From positions 93,943 through 157,942 of the forward strand of contig NZ_NMPZ01000006.1 in NCBI RefSeq assembly GCF_002224675.1: DNA of 64,000 nucleotides, given 5' to 3'. Shown piece by piece: positions 1 to 7,361 of the stretch. Below the pieces are notes generated by a model that had not been told where the DNA came from, did no database searches, and was given only the letters and a program-made list of their open reading frames with translations. Position 1 is the first letter of the stretch. Each line of letters opens with the position of its first letter. This DNA comes from Segatella copri. Its GTDB lineage: Bacteria; Bacteroidota; Bacteroidia; Bacteroidales; Bacteroidaceae. Position numbers and translations under genes: made by a program.

Positions 1-1
1 G

Positions 2-715
2 ACGCAATTGAATTGGTATCAATATAAGCAACTTATTGCTATTGCCGACCCCGACAAACGAGAGTATTACGAACTGGAAGCTGTCAACGAGGGTTGGTCC
101 GGTCGCCAGCTTGAACGCCAAATCAATTCGATGCTGTATGAGCGTCTTCTAATGAGCAATGACAAGGAATCTGTACTTGCAGTAGCACGCAAAGAACGTA
201 TTCCAGAGTCGCCACAGGAGATTATCAAAGACCCGATGGTGCTGGAGTTTCTTGGTCTGGAGCGCAAGGCTTCTTACTATGAGAAAGACTTAGAGAGTGC
301 CATCATCTCTCATATAGCCGACTTCTTGCTCGAAATGGGCAAGGGCTTTTCTTTTGTGGCAAGACAAAAGCGTCTGTTGATAGAGGATGATGAGTATTTT
401 GCGGATTTAGTTTTCTATAATCGTCTGCTACGATCTTTTGTGGTTATTGAAATAAAAAACCATAAACTAACACATCAAGACCTCGGTCAGTTGCAACTAT
501 ACGTCAACTATTACGACCGATACGAAAAGACAGACGACGAGAATCCAACCATCGGTATTTTGCTCTGTACCGACAAGAATGATACTGCGGTAAAACTTGC
601 TTTACCAGAAAACAACAAAACGATTCTTGCCAGCAAATACCAACTCTATCTGCCTACAACAGAACAGCTGATTAGTGAAATCAACGAGGTCAAAAAGTTG
701 GCAGAAAAGCATTAA
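2..715 (+). CDS. DUF1016/YhcG-family PDDEXK nuclease domain protein, 5' end outside window
   Basis: The C-terminal part of a YhcG (DUF1016) protein. The frame is open to the left edge of the window, so the true start lies outside; the first in-window start-like codon (TTG at position 8) is not a credible start. Family landmarks seen are GWSGRQLERQINS, which closes the N-terminal DUF1016 helical domain, and then the C-terminal PDDEXK-like nuclease domain with FLLEMGKGFSF, DLVFYNRLLRSFVVIEIK and ENPTIGILLCT. The D...EIK arrangement fits a PDDEXK core. Family members are about 340-360 residues, so roughly 100 residues are missing. Such proteins are often linked to mobile DNA or restriction loci, but the neighbour that would show this is not visible. 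It converges on the M13 peptidase gene across a shared terminator. Confidence 0.88.
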   Translation, partial: TQLNWYQYKQLIAIADPDKREYYELEAVNEGWSGRQLERQINSMLYERLLMSNDKESVLAVARKERIPESPQEIIKDPMVLEFLGLERKASYYEKDLESAIISHIADFLLEMGKGFSFVARQKRLLIEDDEYFADLVFYNRLLRSFVVIEIKNHKLTHQDLGQLQLYVNYYDRYEKTDDENPTIGILLCTDKNDTAVKLALPENNKTILASKYQLYLPTTEQLISEINEVKKLAEKH

Positions 716-764
716 CATTAATTTTATGGTCGATAAAGAAGAAAGTGATATTATATAATAATGA

Positions 765-806
765 TAAAAAAGGCTGCGTCACCCGGTGGTAACGCAGCCT
801 TTTTTC
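765..806. terminator. bidirectional intrinsic terminator
   Basis: A 9-bp perfect stem, AGGCTGCGT (771-779) with ACGCAGCCT (792-800), has an A-run on the left and a T-run on the right. It can therefore terminate both the DUF1016 gene from the left and the M13 peptidase gene from the right. Confidence 0.9.
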
Positions 807-859
807 ATATTTCATTCTTATCCCTTTAAAACTTAAAAAACTAACGGGATATTTGATCT

Positions 860-2893
860 TTACCAAAGCTCCAGACGCTCATTCTTAGGAATGAACATCT
901 TGTCGCCCTGCTTTACACCGAATGCCTCATACCAGGCATCAATGTGAGGAAGAGCACCATCTACACGCCACTTACCAAGCGCATGAGGATCGTTCTTCAC
1001 ACGGTTGCGAATCTCCTTCTCGGTGATGTTCTGACCCCATACACCAGCGTAGGCAAGGAAGAAGCGCTGATCAGCAGTAAAGCCATCCTTGTTCTTCAAA
1101 GGCTTCTTGGCTGTCGCATTCTTGAAGGCATTGAAAGATACCATCAAACCACCGTGGTCGGCAAGGTTCTCACCCAATGTAAAGCGACCGTTGGCATTCA
1201 GGTCTGGCAATACCTTGATGTTGCTGAAGAAATCAGCATACATATCGGCACGCTTGTTGAAGCCCTCAGCATCAGCTGCTGTCCACCAATCCTTCAGGTT
1301 ACCGCTGGCATCATACTGGCGACCCTGATCATCAAATCCGTGAGTCATCTCATGACCAATCACTACACCGATAGCACCATAGTTGAATGCCGCGTCTGCC
1401 TTGGCATCAAAGAATGGATACTGAAGGATACCTGCAGGGAAGCAGATCTCGTTGGTGGTAGGATTATAGTATGCATTCACAGTCTGAGGAGTCATATACC
1501 ACTCATCTCTGTTGACTGGCTTACCAGCCTTCTCAGCAATCTCCTTATTGTTGCGGAACTGACGGCAGGCCATCACGTTCTCATAGAAACTCTTGGATGG
1601 GTCGATGGTAAGCTTGCTATAGTCAGTCCACTGGTTAGGATAACCAATCTTGACATAGAACTTATCGAGCTTATTGTGGGCAGCAGCCTTGGTCTCTGCA
1701 CTCATCCACTCCTGAGCATCGATACGCTGACCGAGACTCACCTGGAGATTCTTGACCAAAGTCTCCATCATCTTCTTGGATGACTCAGGGAAGAACTTCT
1801 TGCAGTAGATTCTGCCGAGCGCCTCACCCATCTGAGCATCTACCTGAGAAGTAGCACGCTTCCACAATGGATGGTCTTCCTTTCTGCCACTCATGGTCTT
1901 GCCGAAGAAATCGAAGTTTGCCTCACGGATCTCATCGGTGAGATAAGCAGAAGAACTGCCGATGACACTCCACTCCATCAATGCCTTCAAGGTCTCAGCA
2001 TCCTCTGCAGCAGTAATCTTGTCGTAACCAGCCATGAATGCAGGCTGACCTACAATCATCTCCTGGATATATTCGCTCTTGATGCCCTCGCCGTTAGCCA
2101 ATGCCTCGAGAGGAATGTTTGGATAATTCTCTTTAAACTGCTTCAGGCTCATCTTGTTGTAGTTAGCCTGTGGGTCACGGAGTTCGGTACGGCTCTTGGA
2201 GATAGTAGCAAGACTGGTCTCGTGGAGGAATACCTTCTGTGCCTTCTTGGCAGCATCGGCAGCAGAGAAGCCATAGAGCTGGAACATCTTTGCCACGTAG
2301 GTCTTGAAAGCCTCACGGATAGCTACGGTAGCAGCATCGTTGTTGAGGTAGTAATCCTTGGCACCGAGAGTCAAACCACCCTGCATCACATTGTAGATGT
2401 TCATGGTTACGTTCTTCTCATCAGCACCGAAACCGGTACCGAAACCTACGCCCAAGCCCTGCATGGCATACTTCACCTGCAAGTTCTGGAGATCTGCCTT
2501 GGTCTTGGCAGCAGCAATCTCGTCGAGGAGAGGCTTTACGGGAGCAATGCCCTCCTTATTGCGGCGGTCGATATCGAGCGCCAACTTATAGAAGTCGGAA
2601 AGCTTCTGTTCGATGGTTCCTGCCTTGTAGGTCTTCTTCTTGAGTTCATCAAGAATAGAGTTGATACGCTTGTTGCTGTTCTCAGCCAACTGTTCGAAAC
2701 TACCATAACGGCTGTAGGCAGCAGGAAGCGGATTGTTCTTCTGCCAGCCACCGGTAGCAAACTGATAGAAATCATCAGCAGGCTTTGCTGTCTTGTCAAG
2801 ATTACTCATGACAAGTCCCGACTTGTTCTGAGCATCAGCAGCCAAAGGCATGGCTGCGAGCATCATCATCGGAAGGATGTACTTCATTTTCAT
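860..2893 (-). CDS. M13 family zinc metallopeptidase (neprilysin/PepO-like), exported
   Basis: A 677-residue peptidase of family M13, which cleaves oligopeptides. An N-terminal signal peptide (about residues 1-21, MKMKYILPMMMLAAMPLAADA) sends it to the periplasm or envelope. The large helical N domain is followed by the catalytic domain: NAYYNP, the zinc motif HEMTH at residues 514-518 (two His ligands and the catalytic Glu), the downstream third-ligand motif ENLADHGG, and a C-terminal Trp that M13 enzymes use in pocket closure. Length matches the family. The start lies 26 bases after the stop of the upstream ABC-F gene, so the two may be co-transcribed. The function is well supported; the natural substrate is unknown. 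Confidence 0.95.
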   Translation of the reverse strand: MKMKYILPMMMLAAMPLAADAQNKSGLVMSNLDKTAKPADDFYQFATGGWQKNNPLPAAYSRYGSFEQLAENSNKRINSILDELKKKTYKAGTIEQKLSDFYKLALDIDRRNKEGIAPVKPLLDEIAAAKTKADLQNLQVKYAMQGLGVGFGTGFGADEKNVTMNIYNVMQGGLTLGAKDYYLNNDAATVAIREAFKTYVAKMFQLYGFSAADAAKKAQKVFLHETSLATISKSRTELRDPQANYNKMSLKQFKENYPNIPLEALANGEGIKSEYIQEMIVGQPAFMAGYDKITAAEDAETLKALMEWSVIGSSSAYLTDEIREANFDFFGKTMSGRKEDHPLWKRATSQVDAQMGEALGRIYCKKFFPESSKKMMETLVKNLQVSLGQRIDAQEWMSAETKAAAHNKLDKFYVKIGYPNQWTDYSKLTIDPSKSFYENVMACRQFRNNKEIAEKAGKPVNRDEWYMTPQTVNAYYNPTTNEICFPAGILQYPFFDAKADAAFNYGAIGVVIGHEMTHGFDDQGRQYDASGNLKDWWTAADAEGFNKRADMYADFFSNIKVLPDLNANGRFTLGENLADHGGLMVSFNAFKNATAKKPLKNKDGFTADQRFFLAYAGVWGQNITEKEIRNRVKNDPHALGKWRVDGALPHIDAWYEAFGVKQGDKMFIPKNERLELW

Positions 2894-2919
2894 TTTCTCG
2901 TTATTTATTATTGTTTTAA

Positions 2920-4890
2920 CTATGAATTCTTGATTTCCTCCAGTTCTTCGGAGAGCATCATCCAGTTCTCGTTTTCCTCATCCAGGCTCTTCATCAGCTC
3001 GGTATATTCGGTAACGAGTTCCATATTCGTAGCATTCTCAGGCTTCATCAGGAGGGCATCAATCTCAGCCTTGCGGGTTTCGAGCTTTTCAATCTTCGTC
3101 TCGCATTCCTTCACCGCCTTCTCAGCCTTGCGAATCTTCTTCTGCTGTTCCTTGTGCTCGGCATAGCTGAGTTTTCCAGAGGATGCTTCGGAAGATTCTG
3201 CAGATGATGATGAAGAAGATGGAGAGCCGGCAGATGACATATTCTGACTTCCGACCTGATTCGCCAGTGCCTGACTGATGCTCTCAGCATTGTGGGCACG
3301 GAGATAATCGTAGATACCGCCCAGATGCTCACGTACCTTGCCACCGGCAAACTCATATACCTTATCTACCAGTCCGTCGAGGAACTCACGGTCGTGACTC
3401 ACTATAATGGCGGTGCCGTCGAATGCCTTGATGGCTTCCTTCAACACATCCTTCGACTGCATGTCGAGATGGTTGGTAGGCTCATCGAGAATCAGGAGAT
3501 TCACCGGTTCGAGCAGGAGCTTGATCATCGCCAGACGACTGCGCTCTCCTCCACTCAACACCTTGACATATTTCTCGGAAGTTTCGCCACCAAACATAAA
3601 GGCACCCAGCAGATCGTTCACCTTGAGGCGCATTTCGCCGGTAGCCACATTGTCGATGGTCTGGAAGATGGTAAGATTCTCGTCGAGCAGCTGTGCTTGA
3701 TTCTGTGCGAAATAACCTATCTGCACGTTATGACCTATCTTGAGATTGCCCGTAAAAGGAATCTCGCCCATGATACACTTCACCAGGGTAGATTTACCCT
3801 CGCCGTTCTTACCTACGAAAGCTACTTTCTCACCACGCTTGATGGTAAAGGTCACATGGTCGAAGACGGTATGATCGCCATAATCCTTTCTCACCTCATC
3901 GCAGATGACCGGATAATCGCCACTACGGAGACAAGGAGGGAACTTGAGATGCATCTGCTTGGTATCCACCTCATCCACCTCGATAGGAACGATTTTCTCC
4001 AACTGCTTGATGCGGCTCTGCACCTGCACTGCCTTGGTTGGCTTATAGCGGAAACGCTCGATGAAGTCCTTGATATCGGCTATTTCCTTCTGCTGGTTCT
4101 CGTAGGCACGGAGCTGCTGCTCGCGGCGCTCGGCACGAAGTACCACATACTCATCGTATTTCACCTTGTAATCCTCTACCCTTCCGCAGGTAATCTCCAG
4201 GGTACGGTTGGTTACATTATTGATAAAGGCACGGTCGTGACTTACCAGCACCACCGCCTTGGCACTCTGCGCCAGGAACTGCTCCAGCCACTGGATACTC
4301 TCGATATCAAGATGGTTGGTAGGCTCATCGAGGAGGAGCACATCCGGCTTCTGGAGCAGGATCTTTGCCAACTCGATACGCATACGCCATCCACCGGAGA
4401 ACTCCCGGGTAGGACGGTCGAAATCTTCACGGGTGAAACCCAGACCGCTCAACGTGCGCTCTATTTCCGCCTCGTAGTTTTCACCGCCCATCATCATATA
4501 GCGATCATGTTCCTGGGTGAATTTCTCCACGAGCTGGGCATAGCTCTCGCTCTCGTAGTCAGTGCGGTCAGCCATTTCCTGCTGCATCTTGTCGAGGCGC
4601 GCCTTCATCTCGGTATTGTGGGCGAAAGCCTTTCGGGTTTCCTGCTTCACGGTGGTATCATCCTGCAGTTTCATCACCTGAGGCAGGTAGCCGATGGTGG
4701 TTTCATTAGGGATAGCCACTACGCCGGAGGTTGGCTTCTGCAAGCCACAGAGAATCTTCAGCATCGTAGATTTGCCGGCACCGTTCTTGCCTACCAGGGC
4801 AATGCGGTCGCGGTCGTTGATTACGAAGCTTACATCATTGAAAAGTGGCTTTACGCCAAACTCTACTTTCAGTCCTTCTACTGAAATCAT
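2920..4890 (-). CDS. ABC-F family ATPase (Uup/YheS-like ribosome-associated)
   Basis: A 656-residue duplicated ATPase with no membrane segments, so an ABC-F protein rather than a transporter. Domain 1 has Walker A GKNGAGKST (residues 34-42), signature FSGGW and Walker B LLLDEP. Domain 2 has Walker A GKNGEGKST (360-368), signature LSGGE and LLILDEP. The charged linker between the domains is the family's tRNA/ribosome-contacting arm. After a serine-rich stretch (about residues 548-565) the last 85 residues form a charged coiled coil, as in Uup/YheS types. The family works on translating ribosomes. Some members give antibiotic resistance, but nothing here singles this one out. It precedes the M13 peptidase. 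Confidence 0.93.
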   Translation of the reverse strand: MISVEGLKVEFGVKPLFNDVSFVINDRDRIALVGKNGAGKSTMLKILCGLQKPTSGVVAIPNETTIGYLPQVMKLQDDTTVKQETRKAFAHNTEMKARLDKMQQEMADRTDYESESYAQLVEKFTQEHDRYMMMGGENYEAEIERTLSGLGFTREDFDRPTREFSGGWRMRIELAKILLQKPDVLLLDEPTNHLDIESIQWLEQFLAQSAKAVVLVSHDRAFINNVTNRTLEITCGRVEDYKVKYDEYVVLRAERREQQLRAYENQQKEIADIKDFIERFRYKPTKAVQVQSRIKQLEKIVPIEVDEVDTKQMHLKFPPCLRSGDYPVICDEVRKDYGDHTVFDHVTFTIKRGEKVAFVGKNGEGKSTLVKCIMGEIPFTGNLKIGHNVQIGYFAQNQAQLLDENLTIFQTIDNVATGEMRLKVNDLLGAFMFGGETSEKYVKVLSGGERSRLAMIKLLLEPVNLLILDEPTNHLDMQSKDVLKEAIKAFDGTAIIVSHDREFLDGLVDKVYEFAGGKVREHLGGIYDYLRAHNAESISQALANQVGSQNMSSAGSPSSSSSSAESSEASSGKLSYAEHKEQQKKIRKAEKAVKECETKIEKLETRKAEIDALLMKPENATNMELVTEYTELMKSLDEENENWMMLSEELEEIKNS

Positions 4891-4961
4891 CTATTTTAAT
4901 GTATAATGTATAATTTATAATTTTCCTAACTACTTACTCAAGTTTCGCAAGTAAGCCCCAC

Positions 4962-5160
4962 ACGCCCTGAAAGGGCAGAAGCTCCTAGCCCAGGGCATCG
5001 CCCTGGGTGTTTATGGACGCAAAACTGCCGCCCTGTAAGGGCAAAAGCTTTCAAATACCTGGCAATATACAAAGCTTTTGCCCTTACAGGGCGCCTTGCT
5101 GATTGCCATTATACCCAGGGCGATGCCCTGGGCTAGGAGCTTTTGGGCCTTCAGCCCGTA
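4962..5160. repeat. family A palindromic repeat, two copies in inverted orientation
   Basis: Left arm 4962-5051 and right arm 5071-5160 are near-complementary copies of one element. Each contains CCCAGGGCgatGCCCTGGG (or its complement), a GCCCT-AGGGC mini-palindrome and AGCTTTTGCCC. Together they could form a cruciform about 200 bases long in the queA/ABC-F gap and may also stop transcription coming from queA. Related copies lie at 10781-10849 and 57080-57170. Confidence 0.85.
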
Positions 5161-5238
5161 CTTGAACCACATGCGAAACTTCAGTACTTATTTCTTTCTT
5201 CCTATGAAAGAGTTTCTTCTTGTGAAAAGAGCATTTCC

Positions 5239-6513
5239 TTACGGAATGAGCAGGGAGGAATCTCCATAGCTCAGGAAGCGGAAATCATGAGAGAGGGCAT
5301 AATCATATACCTTCTTCCAATCACCATGCAGGAAAGCACTCACCAGGAGAAGCAGGGTGCTCTGAGGCTGATGGAAATTGGTTACCAGCATCTTCACAAT
5401 CTTATAGGTATAACCTGGAGCGATGATGATCTGCGTGCTGGAATGAAGGGCTTCCAATCCGTTGCGGTCGAGATAATCGACGATTGCCTGGATAGCCTGC
5501 ACCGGAGTGATGTCATCCACCAGATTGCCATCTGCCGACAACTCGTATGGATCCCACTGTTTTACATGCAGATCCTCTTCACTTGCCTCAGGATGCTTGA
5601 TGAGATGCACGCCCATATAGTAGAGACTCTCGATGGTGCGCACACTGGTGGTTCCCACGGCAATGACCTGGCACTCGTGCTTGATGAGCTTTTCCAGACT
5701 GCGACGATGAACCACGATATATTCGGTATGCATCTGATGGCCTTCTATCTCAAGACTCTTCACTGGCTTAAAGGTTCCCGCTCCAACATGAAGGGTTACC
5801 TCTTCACGGTCGATGCCATGCGCATCCAGGTCCTGGAGCACCGCATCGGTGAAATGCAGACCGGCTGTTGGGGCAGCCACACTACCCTTGATCTTGGAAT
5901 ATACGGTCTGATAAGTGGTCTTGTCACTTTCTTCTGTCTTGCGGTTCAGATAAGGAGGGATAGGCAACTCTCCCACTGCTTCGAGAATCTCGGCAAAGGA
6001 AACATGCTCGTTGTCCCAGTCGAAATCCACCCAGTAGTTGGTGCCGCCACCTTTAGCCACCATTTCAGCCGCCTCTGTGCTGAGCGCATCTCCACGGCGC
6101 ATGGTAGCAGAGAGGGTAAGCTGATGACCCTTGATCTCGAAGTCGCGCTTCAGGCTTCCCTCTTTCCATTTCTTCAGGTTACCAATCATACAGAGCCATG
6201 AGCAGTGACCCGATGTCTGGAACATCAGCTCATAGTCGGTAGGTGCAGCAGGTTCCATCAGGAACACCTCGATGAGTGCTCCCGTCTCCTTGCGGAAATG
6301 CATGCGCGCCTGGATTACCTTGGTATTATTGAATACCATCATGGCACCCTTTGGCAGATAGTCGGGAAGATGGAAGAACACATCGTCGCTCACCTCGCCA
6401 TGCTTATAGACCAGCAGTTTACTGTGGTCGCGCTGTGAGATAGGAAACTTGGCGATGCGCTCATCTGGCAAATCGTAATTATAATCACTAATCTTAATAT
6501 GTTTTGTATCCAT
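5239..6513 (-). CDS. queA: S-adenosylmethionine:tRNA ribosyltransferase-isomerase (QueA type)
   Basis: QueA transfers the ribosyl part of SAM to 7-aminomethyl-7-deazaguanine in tRNA, making epoxyqueuosine. Family motifs run the whole length: DYNYDLPDERIA and RLLV-like KLLVY near the start, VFNNTKVIQAR, LPIPPYL, YQTVYS, then AAPTAGLHFT, VTLHVGAGTFKPV, HTEY, VIAVGTTSVR, TNFHQPQSTLLLLVSAF and YGDSSLLIP at the end. At 424 residues it is longer than the usual ~350, mainly through extra sequence in the middle and before the final domain (about residues 300-345). Bacteroidales can carry a longer paralogue of QueA, so this may be that form; the chemistry is still expected to be of this type. It lies 70 bases downstream of the PAP2 gene. 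Confidence 0.88.
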   Translation of the reverse strand: MDTKHIKISDYNYDLPDERIAKFPISQRDHSKLLVYKHGEVSDDVFFHLPDYLPKGAMMVFNNTKVIQARMHFRKETGALIEVFLMEPAAPTDYELMFQTSGHCSWLCMIGNLKKWKEGSLKRDFEIKGHQLTLSATMRRGDALSTEAAEMVAKGGGTNYWVDFDWDNEHVSFAEILEAVGELPIPPYLNRKTEESDKTTYQTVYSKIKGSVAAPTAGLHFTDAVLQDLDAHGIDREEVTLHVGAGTFKPVKSLEIEGHQMHTEYIVVHRRSLEKLIKHECQVIAVGTTSVRTIESLYYMGVHLIKHPEASEEDLHVKQWDPYELSADGNLVDDITPVQAIQAIVDYLDRNGLEALHSSTQIIIAPGYTYKIVKMLVTNFHQPQSTLLLLVSAFLHGDWKKVYDYALSHDFRFLSYGDSSLLIP

Positions 6514-6583
6514 TGCTTTCTTTGAAAATTGAACTTTTTATTTTTGAAAATAGTGATGCCCCCCAAGAAGGCTCACTGCCTGA

Positions 6584-7288
6584 TTACAACCCCGTCATCA
6601 GAACGACGGCACGCAGGATGACATATACGAGGGTGAGCATCAGAACGGTCATAATCATATCGATGTCATCGCAATCATATCCCGTACAGGTATATTGATT
6701 CGAAACATACTTGATTTCCGGTGACATACGCCGGTACATACGATGGAAGAAAAGATATACCAGCGTACCAACCACCATGCCCAGCAGCATACCGCAAACG
6801 ATGTCCAGCGGATAATGAACGCCCAGATAGAGGCGGGTCCAGCAGTTCACCAGCGACCATGCTATCAGGGTGAAGGTGAGCATCCTGCTCCTTACAAGCA
6901 GCGAGAAGAACACGGCTATCGCCATGGTGTTGGCTGCATGCGCCGAACAGAAACTGTAGTCCTTCAGACGAAGATTATCCACTACCTGTACGGAATATTT
7001 TACCAGCGGATCGTTGGAAGGTCGCCATCTGGCCGCAAGCGGTTTGATGATTCCCTCGGCAATGCCATCGGCAAAAAGGATGCACAGGAATGCGCAGCCT
7101 ACAATAAGACCAATCTGCCCGATTGTCTCATTATTGCGCATCACGATGATAAAGAGTACAAGATAGAGCGGTATCCAGGTGAAACCCGAAGTAAGTGCCA
7201 TCACCAACTGGTCGAGAATCACATTGTTACTGCCGTTGAACCACTGCAGTATCTGAAAGTCAATATCTTGTATCGAACTAAAATCCAT
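6584..7288 (-). CDS. PAP2 superfamily membrane phosphatase
   Basis: A 234-residue integral membrane protein with several hydrophobic helices. It carries the acid-phosphatase/PAP2 signature in order: KPLAARWRP (motif 1), FCSAHAANT (motif 2, a PSGH variant that keeps the catalytic His) and TRLYLGVHYPLD (motif 3, Arg and His plus Asp). The family removes phosphate from lipid phosphates such as phosphatidic acid, undecaprenyl pyrophosphate or lipid A. The exact substrate cannot be read from the sequence. Motif 2 has SAH instead of SGH, a common variant. A final hydrophobic segment follows the catalytic core. It sits 73 bases after the Bat operon's last gene and may be read with it. Confidence 0.85.
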   Translation of the reverse strand: MDFSSIQDIDFQILQWFNGSNNVILDQLVMALTSGFTWIPLYLVLFIIVMRNNETIGQIGLIVGCAFLCILFADGIAEGIIKPLAARWRPSNDPLVKYSVQVVDNLRLKDYSFCSAHAANTMAIAVFFSLLVRSRMLTFTLIAWSLVNCWTRLYLGVHYPLDIVCGMLLGMVVGTLVYLFFHRMYRRMSPEIKYVSNQYTCTGYDCDDIDMIMTVLMLTLVYVILRAVVLMTGL

Positions 7289-7361
7289 TTACTTATTGTT
7301 TTATATTTAATGTTGAATGTAGAATGATATCAGTGTCTGACGCTCCATCCACTTCATTCTC

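Noticed and set aside
3292..4884. A 530-codon open frame on the plus strand, antisense to the ABC-F gene.
   Set aside because: Composition reflects the reverse complement of the ATPase gene; no family likeness and no start signals.
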